Shown: positions 10,009-18,949 of the stretch, one piece after another
Layout: each line of letters starts with the position of its first letter
Numbering within the stretch: position 1 is the first letter of the stretch
Assembly: GCA_051656905.1 (NCBI GenBank)
Contig: JBOFJQ010000021.1
Location: 22,077-86,076 of the forward strand
Direction: 5' to 3'
DNA length: 64,000 nucleotides
Source of the DNA: JAGNZR01 sp051656905
GTDB lineage: Bacteria; Fusobacteriota; Fusobacteriia; Fusobacteriales; Fusobacteriaceae
Made by a program: the position numbers and the translations under genes
Notes under the pieces: generated by a model
Told to the model about the DNA's origin: nothing
Databases searched by the model: none
What the model saw: only the letters and a program-made list of their open reading frames with translations

Positions 10009-10139
10009 TTGTATTTTACAACTTAATTAAAAAATATTCCTAAAAAGGAATAAATTTTATTAGTAATTTCTCCCCCCGGAGAATTTATTATACAAAATCT
10101 TCTTAAAAGAACTGACCTTTAGCAAGTCAGTTCTTTTTC
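10009..10139 (+). ncRNA. Tandem small RNA, copy 1 (most diverged)
   Basis: Predicted transcript of about 130 nt. It has a small hairpin TATTCC/GGAATA at 10035-10052 without the C-rich loop of its sisters. A second hairpin at 10066-10085 has a CCCC loop on a CTCC/GGAG stem. The terminator has a 12-bp stem, AAAAGAACTGAC paired with GTCAGTTCTTTT (10105-10137), around the loop CTTTAGCAA and a T run. The terminator loop is identical in all three copies. No plausible coding sequence is present. Ends are inferred from the promoter and terminator. Confidence 0.68.
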
Positions 10140-10249
10140 TTTTGTGTCATTTTTCAGTACTTTTAAAGGGTTAACAAAAAAATATAATTACCTTATTTTT
10201 TGTTGCTAAATATAATTTTTTTTTAACAAATAAAATTTTTTTTATTTTA

Positions 10250-10274
10250 AAACTTTTTTATTGAACAGTGCGTC
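10250..10274 (+). promoter_or_regulatory. ECF-sigma-type promoter of sRNA copy 2
   Basis: AAACTT (10250-10255), 15 bases, CGTC (10271-10274) followed by AAAATAGTATAAAT. The preceding TTTTAAAACTTTTT is shared with copy 3. Confidence 0.7.
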
Positions 10275-10280
10275 AAAATA

Positions 10281-10408
10281 GTATAAATAAATAATAAATG
10301 TTTCCTCCCCAAGGAAGTTCATTATTTATTATAATAATTTCTCCCCCCCGAGAATTATTAAAAAATTTCAAAAAGAGCTAACCTTTAGCAAGTTAGCTCT
10401 TTTTTTTC
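10281..10408 (+). ncRNA. Tandem small RNA, copy 2 (C-rich loops)
   Basis: About 128 nt. Hairpin 1 (10291-10330) shows TTTCCTCCCCAAGGAA at its tip. Hairpin 2 (10333-10359) has a loop of about six C between CTC and GAG on an AATAATT stem. The terminator stem AAAAGAGCTAAC pairs with GTTAGCTCTTTT around the loop CTTTAGCAA (10371-10403) and ends in T8. Exposed CUCCCC can pair with Shine-Dalgarno GGGGAG/AGGAGG, so a translation-repressing base-pairing role is likely (inference). A sigma-E-dependent sRNA, FoxI, is known in Fusobacterium nucleatum and may be related; I cannot compare sequences here. Confidence 0.75.
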
Positions 10409-10468
10409 TGTTCTTTTTTCAAGACTTACTAATATATAAAAATAGAAAAATAAATTTTTTTTATTTTA

Positions 10469-10493
10469 AAACTTTTTCATTATTCAATACGTC
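10469..10493 (+). promoter_or_regulatory. ECF-sigma-type promoter of sRNA copy 3
   Basis: AAACTT (10469-10474), 15 bases, CGTC (10490-10493) followed by AAAATTGTATAAAT. Third instance of the same boxes and spacing. Confidence 0.7.
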
Positions 10494-10499
10494 AAAATT

Positions 10500-10633
10500 G
10501 TATAAATAAAAAAACAAATAAATAATAAATGTTTCCTCCCCAAGGAAATTCATTATTTGTATCAATAATTTCTCCCCCGAGAATTATTATAAAATTTCAA
10601 AAGAGCTGACCTTTAGCAAGTCAGCTCTTTTTA
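10500..10633 (+). ncRNA. Tandem small RNA, copy 3 (C-rich loops)
   Basis: About 134 nt and nearly the same as copy 2. Hairpin 1 with TTTCCTCCCCAAGGAA lies at 10520-10559, hairpin 2 with a CCCC loop at 10564-10588. The terminator stem AAAAGAGCTGAC pairs with GTCAGCTCTTTT around CTTTAGCAA (10599-10631). Compared with copy 2 the terminator stem carries matched changes on both arms (TAAC/GTTA versus TGAC/GTCA), which supports the structure. The terminator ends at the 3' end of the convergent ROK gene. Confidence 0.75.
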
Positions 10634-10635
10634 TT

Positions 10636-11775
10636 TTAAAATAATATATCGATAATTGGGAATAAAGCTGCTCCTATTAAACTAGAATTTTCACAAAATT
10701 CAGAGAATTTAATAACATTTTTATCTCTATAGAAATTTCCCGATTCATATACTTGATGACTCAATTCTTTTTCTATAAATTTTTTATATCTACAAATTTG
10801 ACCAGTTATTATTATTTTTTCTGGATCTGAAAAAATAATAAGATTTTTAAGTCCTATAGAAAGGTAATGTATATAGTCATTAATAATTTTTTTCCCCTCT
10901 ATTGTATCTGCATATCCTTTTAGAAAAATATCTGAGTATTCTTCTATCTCACTAAATAATAATTTAAAATTTTCTAATAATACATTATCATTTACATAAA
11001 GTCCTAAACATCCTATATTTCCACAGCTACACTTTTTTCCTTTGCTATCACTAACAATCATATGATTTATTTTTCCAGCTTTAAAATAAAAACTATTTAG
11101 CCCCTCCTCTATGTGAAGAGCACTCATACCTATGGATTCATTTATTGTAACTACATTAATTAAATTATAATTATTAAAATAATTTAAAAAGACTTCTGTA
11201 ATTGAGCTTAAATTAGCTTCATTTTCTATAAAAACAGGCAATTTAAATTGATCTTTTATCTTATCTAATTCACTAATTGGTAAATTATAATTTTCTTTTA
11301 TTTCAATTATCTGTTTTTCATTGATAACTATTCCTGGAATCGAGATACCAATTCCAACTATAGCTTTCTTTATGTCACTTTCTAAACTTAAAAATAAACT
11401 ATCTAAATTGACCCTTATTAAATCAAATAACTCTTCTGACTCTATTAAAGATTCTATGGATGCCTTTTTTAAAAATATGCCCTTGGTATTTGAAACTCCT
11501 ATCTCAACTAGATTATATGAAACTTTTACTCCGATAGAATAAAAACAATTAGGGTCATAAGAATATGACAGTGATTTTCTTCCTACACTGCTACCTATTT
11601 TTTCCTGTTTTATTATAATTTTCTTTTCTAAAAATCCATCTATTATTCTTTTCACTGTTGGAAAAGTTATATTTAAAGCTTCAACTATATCTAAAATAGT
11701 AAAGTTATTAGCTTGATTAAAAATAAATGAAAATACTTTTTTTTCATTGCTAAGTTTAATCACTTTTTGATACAT
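10636..11775 (-). CDS. ROK-family transcriptional regulator
   Basis: Predicted sugar-responsive repressor of the NagC/XylR type. Residues 1-70 form a winged-helix domain (FTILDIVEALNITFPTVKRIIDGFLEKKIII). The rest is a ROK sugar-kinase-like domain with IVGIGISIPGIV and the zinc-binding cluster CSCGNIGCLGLY. The 379-residue length fits ROK regulators. It lies alone between the sRNA cluster and fhs and is transcribed divergently from fhs across a 358-bp gap. Its target and ligand cannot be read from the window. Confidence 0.88.
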   Translation of the reverse strand: MYQKVIKLSNEKKVFSFIFNQANNFTILDIVEALNITFPTVKRIIDGFLEKKIIIKQEKIGSSVGRKSLSYSYDPNCFYSIGVKVSYNLVEIGVSNTKGIFLKKASIESLIESEELFDLIRVNLDSLFLSLESDIKKAIVGIGISIPGIVINEKQIIEIKENYNLPISELDKIKDQFKLPVFIENEANLSSITEVFLNYFNNYNLINVVTINESIGMSALHIEEGLNSFYFKAGKINHMIVSDSKGKKCSCGNIGCLGLYVNDNVLLENFKLLFSEIEEYSDIFLKGYADTIEGKKIINDYIHYLSIGLKNLIIFSDPEKIIITGQICRYKKFIEKELSHQVYESGNFYRDKNVIKFSEFCENSSLIGAALFPIIDILF

Positions 11776-12133
11776 TCATTTCACCTCACATACTAAGTTA
11801 AAGATACATTTTTTATGTTTTTTAATGATGTTAATCGTACATTTTTATCAATTATACCATTATTATTCTTTTTAACAAGTCACAAAGTACTAAAAAAGTA
11901 TAATAATCACTATAAAAAACCATACACATTTTTTTTACGACATTATTTCATGTAAAATAATTGTCTTTTTACATAAAATAATGTTGCTTTTTAACCTTTT
12001 TTTTGATAATTTATATGTATATACTTTATACTAGTATATAATATTTTTTAACAAATTATTAACATCATTTTAATAATTAAAAAACAGAGTTAATAATAAG
12101 AAAAAATTAATTAAAACTAAGGGGGAATACAAC
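11776..12133. promoter_or_regulatory. Divergent regulatory gap with a 16-bp inverted repeat
   Basis: A 358-bp, very AT-rich non-coding gap between the ROK gene (-) and fhs (+). At 11941-11983 there is an inverted repeat, CATTATTTCATGTAAA facing TTTACATAAAATAATG, with one mismatch in 16 and an 11-bp centre. It could be an operator or a stem in the fhs leader. A repeated GATGTTAAT/TTAACATCA pair (around 11827 and 12057) is also seen. AAGGGGG before 12134 is the fhs ribosome site. No gene is apparent. Confidence 0.45.
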
Positions 12134-13801
12134 GTGGTAAAATCTGATATTCAAATAGCTCAAGAAGCTAAATTAGAAAGAATTACTGAAATTGCAAAGA
12201 GAATGGGATTACATGAAGAAGATTTTGAAAACTACGGTAAATATCGTGCGAAGTTAGAGTTAAGCTTATTAAAAAAATTAGAAGCTAAAAAAGATGGTAA
12301 ATTAATCTTAGTTACTGCTATTACTCCAACTCCTGCAGGAGAAGGAAAATCAACTGTTACTGTAGGACTTACTCAAGCTCTTAATAAACTTGGTAAAAAT
12401 TCAATTGCTGCCCTTAGAGAACCCTCTTTAGGACCTGTTTTTGGAGTAAAAGGCGGTGCAGCTGGGGGTGGATATTCTCAAGTCGTTCCTATGGAAGATA
12501 TTAATCTTCATTTTAACGGTGATTTCCATGCAATTGGTGTTGCTCATAACTTAGTCTCTGCTTGTATAGATAATCATATTAAGTGGGGAAATACTTTAGG
12601 AATAGATATTACGAAAATAACTTGGAAAAGAGTTGTGGATATGAATGATAGATCACTTAGAAAAATAGTGATTGGTATGGGTGGAAAAGAAAATGGAATA
12701 CCTAGAGAAGATTCATTCCAAATAACTGTTGCTTCTGAAATTATGGCGACTCTTTGCCTATCAAACTCTTTAATGGAGATGAAAGACAATATTGGAGAGA
12801 TGGTATTCGCTTATAACTTCAAAGATGAACCATTAAAAATAAAAGATTTAAAAATACAAGGGGCTGTTACAGCTTTATTAAAAGATGCAATAAGACCTAA
12901 CCTTGTTCAAACTTTAGAAAATACCCCTGTAATCATTCACGGTGGTCCTTTTGCTAATATTGCTCACGGATGTAACTCAATACTTGCAACTAAAATGGCT
13001 CTTAAATTATCAGACTTCGTTGTAACTGAAGCTGGATTTGCTGCTGACTTAGGAGCTGAGAAATTCCTTGATATTAAATGTAGAAAAGGTGGGCTAACTC
13101 CAAATTGTTCTGTTATTGTTGCTACAGTTAGAGCCCTTAAGCATCACGGTGGAGCTAAAGAGCTAGGTACTGAAAATTTAGAAGCTTTGGCTAAAGGTAT
13201 TGAAAACTTAGAAAAACATATTGAAAATATGAAAAAATTTGGAATTCCTGCAGTTGTTGCAATTAATAGATTCTTAACTGATTCAGATGCAGAACTTGCA
13301 TTTATTAAAAATCATTGTGAAAAATTAGGCGCTCCTGTTGCTCTATGTGAAGTATGGGCACATGGTGGTAATGGAGGAGTTGAACTTGGTAAATTAGTTC
13401 TTGAATCTATTGAAAAAGCTACAACTACATATAAACCTCTATATGAACTTGAGCTTCCTATTAAAGATAAAATCGATAAAATCTGTAAAGAAATATACGG
13501 GGCTGATGGAGTTGTATTTACTGGTCCAGCTAAAAAAATGATAGAAAAATTAGAAGTTTTAGGATATGGAAAATTACCAATCTGTATGTCGAAAACTCAA
13601 AAATCTATATCTGATAATGCAGCTTTACTTGGAAGACCTAAAAACTTTACTGTTACAGTGGATACAATCAAACTTGCAGCAGGAGCTGGATTTATAGTAG
13701 CTATGGCTGGTGGAATTATCGACATGCCTGGTCTACCAAGAATACCTGCAGCTGAACTTATAGATATTGATGAGAATGGAAAAATTTCAGGATTATTTTA
13801 G
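12134..13801 (+). CDS. fhs: Formate-tetrahydrofolate ligase
   Basis: Interconverts formate + THF + ATP and 10-formyl-THF. The family P-loop TPTPAGEGKSTVTVGL (about residues 63-78), GPVFGVKGGAAGGGYSQV and EAGFAADLGAEKFLDIKCR are clear. The 555-residue length is standard. The GTG start at 12134 follows AAGGGGG. It leads the histidine-degradation genes. In that setting it may run backwards, making ATP from the one-carbon unit released from formiminoglutamate (inference from pathway knowledge). Confidence 0.96.
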   Translation: MVKSDIQIAQEAKLERITEIAKRMGLHEEDFENYGKYRAKLELSLLKKLEAKKDGKLILVTAITPTPAGEGKSTVTVGLTQALNKLGKNSIAALREPSLGPVFGVKGGAAGGGYSQVVPMEDINLHFNGDFHAIGVAHNLVSACIDNHIKWGNTLGIDITKITWKRVVDMNDRSLRKIVIGMGGKENGIPREDSFQITVASEIMATLCLSNSLMEMKDNIGEMVFAYNFKDEPLKIKDLKIQGAVTALLKDAIRPNLVQTLENTPVIIHGGPFANIAHGCNSILATKMALKLSDFVVTEAGFAADLGAEKFLDIKCRKGGLTPNCSVIVATVRALKHHGGAKELGTENLEALAKGIENLEKHIENMKKFGIPAVVAINRFLTDSDAELAFIKNHCEKLGAPVALCEVWAHGGNGGVELGKLVLESIEKATTTYKPLYELELPIKDKIDKICKEIYGADGVVFTGPAKKMIEKLEVLGYGKLPICMSKTQKSISDNAALLGRPKNFTVTVDTIKLAAGAGFIVAMAGGIIDMPGLPRIPAAELIDIDENGKISGLF

Positions 13802-13896
13802 AAATATAAAATGATATAAAATATATAAACAATATAAAGAACAGGGGTAGATAACACAGTACAAATATTTGAAAATTTAGGGAGGATAATAAAATA

Positions 13897-15918
13897 ATGG
13901 AAATTAACAAATTGATTTTTGACGCAATGAATATAAAATTAACAGCTAAGGACATTCCAGCAAAGCCCTTAGAGTTTGATCCAAAAATTAGAAGAGCACC
14001 TAAAAGAGTAGTAAAGTTAAGTCAAGACGATATAGAACTTGCTTTAAAAAATGCTTTAAGATATATTCCAGAAGAATTTCATGAGGAGTTAGGAAAAGAG
14101 TTTTACGAGGAACTAATGACTCATGGAAGAATTTATGGATATAGATTTAGACCTGCTGGATGTATTCACGGTAAACCGATTGATGAGTACACAGGGATCA
14201 CAGAGGCTAAAGCTATTCAAGTAATGATCGATAACAACTTAGATTTTGCTATTGCACTATATCCTTATGAACTTGTAACTTATGGGGAAACAGGACAAGT
14301 TTGTCAAAACTGGATGCAATATATTTTAATAAAAAAATACTTAGAAGTTATGACTCAAGAACAAACTCTAGCAGTGTCATCTGGGCACCCTATTGGACTC
14401 TTTAAATCACATCCTTCTGCTCCAAGAGTAATTATTACAAATGGTCTTATGATTGGGGCTTTTGATAATTATGATGATTGGGCAAGAGGTGCTGCAATTG
14501 GAGTTGCAAACTATGGACAGATGACTGCTGGTGGATGGATGTATATTGGACCACAAGGGATAGTTCATGGAACTTATTCAACTATATTAAACGCTGCGAG
14601 ACTTTTCTGTGGTGTTCCAAAAGATGGAGATTTAAAAGGTAAATTATTTGTAACTTCTGGTCTTGGAGGTATGAGTGGAGCTCAGGGTAAAGCTGCTGTT
14701 ATAGCTAATGGAGTATCTATTATCTCTGAGGTTGATCTTTCTAGAATCCATACAAGACTTGAGCAAGGATGGGTTAATAAAATTGCTAAAACTCCTGAGG
14801 AAGCATTTAAAATTGCTGAGGAAAAAATGGCTTCTGGAACAGCTTATGCTATAGCTTTCCATGGAAATACAGTTGATTTACTTGAGTATGCTGAGCAAAA
14901 CAATAAAAGAATAGACTTACTTTCAGACCAAACATCTTGTCATGCAGTTTATGATGGAGGATACTGCCCTGTAGGAATTACTTTTGAAGAGAGAACTAGA
15001 CTTCTTGCAGAAGATAGACCTAAATTTAATGAACTTGTTAATAAAACTTTAGCTAAACATTATGAAGTTGTTAAAAAATTATCTGATAGAGGAGTTTATT
15101 TCTTCGACTATGGAAACAGTTTCTTAAAAGCAATTTATGATATAGGAATTAAAGAGATTGCTAAAAATGGAGTAGATGATAAAGGTGGATTCATATTCCC
15201 TTCATATGTTGAAGATATCTTAGGACCTGAACTATTTGACTATGGTTATGGACCATTTAGATGGGTTTGTTTAAGTGGTAAAAAAGAAGATTTATTAAAA
15301 ACTGATAAAGCTGCCCTAGACTTAGTTGACCCTAACAGAAGATATCAAGATAGAGATAACTATATGTGGATTAAAGACGCTGATAAAAATGGACTTGTTG
15401 TTGGAACTCAAGCTAGAATATTCTATCAAGATGCTATGAGTAGAACAAATATAGCTCTTAAATTTAATGATATGGTTAGAAAGGGTGAAATTGGACCTGT
15501 TATGCTAGGAAGAGATCACCATGACGTTTCTGGAACTGACTCTCCATTTAGAGAAACATCTAACATAAAAGATGGAAGTAATATTATGGCTGAAATGGCT
15601 ACACACTGTTTTGCTGGAAATGCAGCAAGAGGAATGACTATGATAGCTCTTCACAATGGTGGAGGAGTTGGAATTGGTAAGTCTATTAACGGTGGATTTG
15701 GTATGGTTCTTGATGGAAGTTTAAGAGTTGATGAAATCTTAAGAACTTCTATGCCTTGGGATGTTATGGGAGGAGTTGCTAGAAGAGCTTGGGCTAGAAA
15801 TAAAAACTCTATAGACACTGTTATTGAATTTAATAAAAATAATTCAGGTACTGATCATATAACTCTGCCTTACGTTGCAGATGAAAATTTAATAAAAAGA
15901 TTAACAGGAGGAAAATAA
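13897..15918 (+). CDS. hutU: Urocanate hydratase (long type)
   Basis: Converts urocanate to imidazolonepropionate using tightly bound NAD+. Recognisable are the dinucleotide loop VTSGLGGMSGAQGKAAVIAN (about 249-268) and the conserved segment LGRDHHDVSGTDSPFRETSN. At 673 residues it is about 115 longer than the typical 555-residue bacterial HutU and close in length to the animal-type enzyme. GGAGG precedes the ATG. ftcD begins 1 base after its stop. Confidence 0.94.
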   Translation: MEINKLIFDAMNIKLTAKDIPAKPLEFDPKIRRAPKRVVKLSQDDIELALKNALRYIPEEFHEELGKEFYEELMTHGRIYGYRFRPAGCIHGKPIDEYTGITEAKAIQVMIDNNLDFAIALYPYELVTYGETGQVCQNWMQYILIKKYLEVMTQEQTLAVSSGHPIGLFKSHPSAPRVIITNGLMIGAFDNYDDWARGAAIGVANYGQMTAGGWMYIGPQGIVHGTYSTILNAARLFCGVPKDGDLKGKLFVTSGLGGMSGAQGKAAVIANGVSIISEVDLSRIHTRLEQGWVNKIAKTPEEAFKIAEEKMASGTAYAIAFHGNTVDLLEYAEQNNKRIDLLSDQTSCHAVYDGGYCPVGITFEERTRLLAEDRPKFNELVNKTLAKHYEVVKKLSDRGVYFFDYGNSFLKAIYDIGIKEIAKNGVDDKGGFIFPSYVEDILGPELFDYGYGPFRWVCLSGKKEDLLKTDKAALDLVDPNRRYQDRDNYMWIKDADKNGLVVGTQARIFYQDAMSRTNIALKFNDMVRKGEIGPVMLGRDHHDVSGTDSPFRETSNIKDGSNIMAEMATHCFAGNAARGMTMIALHNGGGVGIGKSINGGFGMVLDGSLRVDEILRTSMPWDVMGGVARRAWARNKNSIDTVIEFNKNNSGTDHITLPYVADENLIKRLTGGK

Positions 15919-15919
15919 T

Positions 15920-16816
15920 ATGGCAAAAGTAGTTCAATGTGTTCCTAACTTCAGTGAAGGTACTGACTTAGAAAAAGTTGCAAAAATCGAAGCTGCATTT
16001 AAAAACAAACCTGGTGTTACTCTAATGGGATGCGAACCAGATAAAGATTACAACAGAACTGTTATTACTGTTGTAGGTGAGCCTCAAGCAGTTGCAGATG
16101 CTGTAATTGAAGCTATTGGTATTGCTACTGCAATTATTGATATGACAGTACAAAAAGGTGAGCACCCTAGAATGGGAGCTACAGATGTTGTTCCTTTTAT
16201 ACCTATTAAAGATATGAAAATGGATGAGTGTGTAGAGCTTTCTAAATATGTTGCTAAGTCTATAAATGAAAAATTTGGTGTACCTGTTTTCTTATATGAA
16301 AATTCAGCATCTGCTCCAAATAGAGTTTCTTTACCTGATATTAGAAAGGGACAATTTGAAGGGATGGCTGAAAAGATTAAACTTCCTGAATGGGCACCAG
16401 ATTATGGAAAAGCTGAGATTCACCCAACAGCTGGAGTTACTGCAGTTGGTGGAAGAATGCCACTTATCGCTTTTAATATTAACTTAGGTACAACAAATGT
16501 TGATATTGCTAAAAAGATAGCTCAAGCTATTAGATTCTCAAGTGGAGGATTTAAATTTATTCAAGCTGGTCCTGCAGAAATAAAAGAAAAAGGATTTGTT
16601 CAAGTTACAATGAACATCAAAGATTTTAAAAAGAATCCAATTTATAGAGTATTTGAAACTGTTAAAATGGAAGCTGCTAGATATGGAGTTCCTGTTTTAG
16701 GATCTGAAGTTATTGGAGCATTACCTTTAGAGGCCGTTTCTGAATCTTTAGAATATTACTTAGGACTTGAAGGATTCTCTACTGATAAAATTATAGAGAC
16801 TCAACTGATTAAATAA
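15920..16816 (+). CDS. ftcD: Glutamate formimidoyltransferase
   Basis: Moves the formimino group of N-formimino-glutamate to THF, giving glutamate. The sequence MAKVVQCVPNFSEGTDLEKV and GEHPRMGATDVVPFIPI are family hallmarks. At 298 residues it is the transferase domain only. The cyclodeaminase that is fused to it in animals is a separate gene at 16940. The start is 1 base after hutU, with AGGAGG just upstream inside hutU. Confidence 0.95.
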   Translation: MAKVVQCVPNFSEGTDLEKVAKIEAAFKNKPGVTLMGCEPDKDYNRTVITVVGEPQAVADAVIEAIGIATAIIDMTVQKGEHPRMGATDVVPFIPIKDMKMDECVELSKYVAKSINEKFGVPVFLYENSASAPNRVSLPDIRKGQFEGMAEKIKLPEWAPDYGKAEIHPTAGVTAVGGRMPLIAFNINLGTTNVDIAKKIAQAIRFSSGGFKFIQAGPAEIKEKGFVQVTMNIKDFKKNPIYRVFETVKMEAARYGVPVLGSEVIGALPLEAVSESLEYYLGLEGFSTDKIIETQLIK

Positions 16817-16849
16817 TTAAAGGTAAAATGAAATTTTTTCCTAATAATA

Positions 16850-16867
16850 TGTATATAAACAAAAATA
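16850..16867 (-). repeat. Dispersed 18-bp element (minus orientation)
   Basis: On the minus strand this reads TATTTTTGTTTATATACA, identical to the third origin-region copy (50387). It lies in the gap after ftcD and overlaps the left arm of the following hairpin. Confidence 0.7.
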
Positions 16868-16901
16868 AAATGGGGATTATTTGATGTAATCCCTATTTTA
16901 T
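16865..16901 (+). terminator. Hairpin after ftcD
   Basis: A 15-bp stem (ATAAAATGGGGATTA / TAATCCCTATTTTAT, one G-U pair) with a 7-base loop. No long T run follows, so it may attenuate or protect the 3' end rather than terminate fully before fchA. Confidence 0.55.
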
Positions 16902-16939
16902 CAATTAATTTTCTTAACTTTAAACTTGGAGGGAATATT

Positions 16940-17581
16940 ATGAAATTAGTTCAAATGACAGTAGAAAATTTTATAAAAGAAGTTGATTCTTCATCACCTG
17001 CACCTGGCGGTGGTTCTGTATCTGCACTGGCATCATCTCTTGGTGTATCACTTGCAAGAATGGTTGGACATTTAACATTTGGAAAGAAAAAATACAATGA
17101 GCTTTCTGATGAAATTAAAGCTAATTTTACTCAAAATTTCAATACATTAGAAAAAATAAATCATGAATTAATTGAACTTATTGATAAGGATACTGAAAAC
17201 TTTAACTTAGTTATGGCTGCTTTTAAAATGCCAAAAGAAACTTCAGATGAGATATCTAAAAGAAACGAAGCTATTCAAAGAGCTACTATCCTTGCTACAG
17301 ATACACCTTTAAAAATGGCGGAGCTTTCTTTAAAAACTTTAGAATTATTAGATGATTTCGTTCAATATGGAAATAAGAATGCCATATCTGATGTTGGTGT
17401 TGCTGCACTGCTTGCAACAGCTGGAGCAAAGGGAGCTATCTATAACGTAAAAATTAATATTCCTGGAATTGAGAATGAGATGGTTGTTAAAGAGGTTAAA
17501 AATCAGTGTGAAAATATTTTAGCTAATGTTAAAAAAATCTCTTCAGAAATTGAAGAAAAACTAGAAAAAATATTAGCTTAA
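16940..17581 (+). CDS. fchA: Formimidoyltetrahydrofolate cyclodeaminase
   Basis: Converts 5-formimino-THF to 5,10-methenyl-THF and ammonia, the step after FtcD. The 213-residue FTCD_C-type protein has the signature SSPAPGGGSVSALASSLG (residues 17-34) and is mainly helical. Its place between ftcD and hutI confirms the assignment. The start follows GGAGGG. The gene ends 10 bp before hutI. Confidence 0.92.
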   Translation: MKLVQMTVENFIKEVDSSSPAPGGGSVSALASSLGVSLARMVGHLTFGKKKYNELSDEIKANFTQNFNTLEKINHELIELIDKDTENFNLVMAAFKMPKETSDEISKRNEAIQRATILATDTPLKMAELSLKTLELLDDFVQYGNKNAISDVGVAALLATAGAKGAIYNVKINIPGIENEMVVKEVKNQCENILANVKKISSEIEEKLEKILA

Positions 17582-17591
17582 GGAGTGAAAA

Positions 17592-18839
17592 ATGACAGAT
17601 CTTATTATTTTTAATATTGGAGAACTAGTTACATCTCGTGTGATAGAAAAACAAGAAAATGAAACTTGCCTTGAAAATATAGAAGTTTTACACAAAGCAT
17701 ATTTAGCAATAAAAAATGGAAGAGTTTTTGAGGTTGGAGAAGGAAAGTATCCAGACTCAATAAAAGGTATTTATACTCAACTTATTGATGCTAAAGGAAA
17801 AGTTATTACTCCTGGGTTAGTTGATTCTCATACTCACTTAGTACACTTTGGTAGTAGAGAAAATGAACTTGCTCTAAAAATTAAAGGGGTTCCTTATCTG
17901 GATATACTAAAAGCTGGTGGTGGTATTTTAAGCAGTGTACGTGCTACTCGTGAAGCTTCTACAGAGCAACTAATAGAAAAAGCTACAAACACTCTTAATA
18001 AAATGCTTAGTTTTGGAGTTACAACTGTTGAATCTAAAAGTGGATATGGATTAAATCTTGAAACAGAGATTAAGCAGTTAGAAATTAATAAATTATTAAA
18101 TGAAACTCATCCTATTGATATTGCTTCAACTTTTATGGCTGCTCACGCTATACCAGAAGAGTTTAAAGGTAAATGTGAGGAATACGTTGAGGAAGTCATC
18201 AGAATGATGCCAATCATCAAAGAAATGGATCTGGCAGAGTTTTGTGATGTCTTCTGCGAAGATGCTGTTTTTACTGTTGAAAATACTAGAAAAATTTTAA
18301 ATAAAGCTAAAGAGTACGGATTTAAACTAAAAATTCACGCTGATGAAATAGTTTCACTTGGTGGTGGAGAATTAGCTGGAGAGCTTGGATGTATAACTGC
18401 AGACCATCTTATGGCTGTAAGTGATGCTGGAATTACTGCACTAAAAAAAGGTGGAGTAATTGCCAATATATTACCAGGAACATCTTTTAATCTTGGAAAA
18501 GCTTTTGCACCTGTTAAGAAAATGATAAATGAAGGTGTAGATATTGCAATATCAACAGATTATAATCCTGGATCTTGTCCTACAGAAAATCTTCAACTTG
18601 TAATGCAGATTGCCTCTTCACAGCTAAAACTTACTCCTAAAGAGATTTTTAAAGCTGTTACTATAAACGGTGCTAAAGCTCTTGGAAGAGAGAGTGAAAT
18701 TGGTTCTCTTGAAAAAGGGAAAAAAGCTGACTTTGTTATTTTTGATACTAAGAATATAGATTATATTTTCTATAACTTTGGTATTAACCATGTAGCTGAA
18801 GTTTATAAAAATGGAGAAATTGTTTATAAGAAAAACTAA
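17592..18839 (+). CDS. hutI: Imidazolonepropionase
   Basis: Hydrolyses imidazolonepropionate to N-formimino-glutamate. It is an amidohydrolase-fold enzyme: metal motif DSHTHLVHFGSRENE (about residues 75-89), KSGYGLNLETE, HADEIVSLGGGE, and STDYNPGSCPTENL near the C-terminus. Length 415 is normal. SD AAGGAG is followed by ATG at 17592. It is the last gene of the cluster. No hutH (histidine ammonia-lyase) gene is present in the window. Confidence 0.96.
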   Translation: MTDLIIFNIGELVTSRVIEKQENETCLENIEVLHKAYLAIKNGRVFEVGEGKYPDSIKGIYTQLIDAKGKVITPGLVDSHTHLVHFGSRENELALKIKGVPYLDILKAGGGILSSVRATREASTEQLIEKATNTLNKMLSFGVTTVESKSGYGLNLETEIKQLEINKLLNETHPIDIASTFMAAHAIPEEFKGKCEEYVEEVIRMMPIIKEMDLAEFCDVFCEDAVFTVENTRKILNKAKEYGFKLKIHADEIVSLGGGELAGELGCITADHLMAVSDAGITALKKGGVIANILPGTSFNLGKAFAPVKKMINEGVDIAISTDYNPGSCPTENLQLVMQIASSQLKLTPKEIFKAVTINGAKALGRESEIGSLEKGKKADFVIFDTKNIDYIFYNFGINHVAEVYKNGEIVYKKN

Positions 18840-18857
18840 ACCTTACAGTTAAATATA

Positions 18858-18903
18858 AAAAAAAGATGGTGTTGATACTAATAAGTATTTACATCATTTT
18901 TTT
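18858..18903 (+). terminator. Terminator of the histidine-degradation cluster
   Basis: AAAAAAAGATG and CATCATTTTTTTT enclose an interrupted hairpin whose inner stem is ATACT-AATA-AGTAT. It ends in a run of eight T just after hutI. Confidence 0.7.
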
Positions 18904-18949
18904 TAGAATATTATAAATAAATATTTTATAATTTTGCAAGGAGGCACTT

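Noticed and set aside
9978..10633. Riboswitch or attenuator of the neighbouring genes
   Set aside because: Each unit has its own promoter-like boxes and terminator, and the next gene downstream is convergent, so none can act as a 5' leader.
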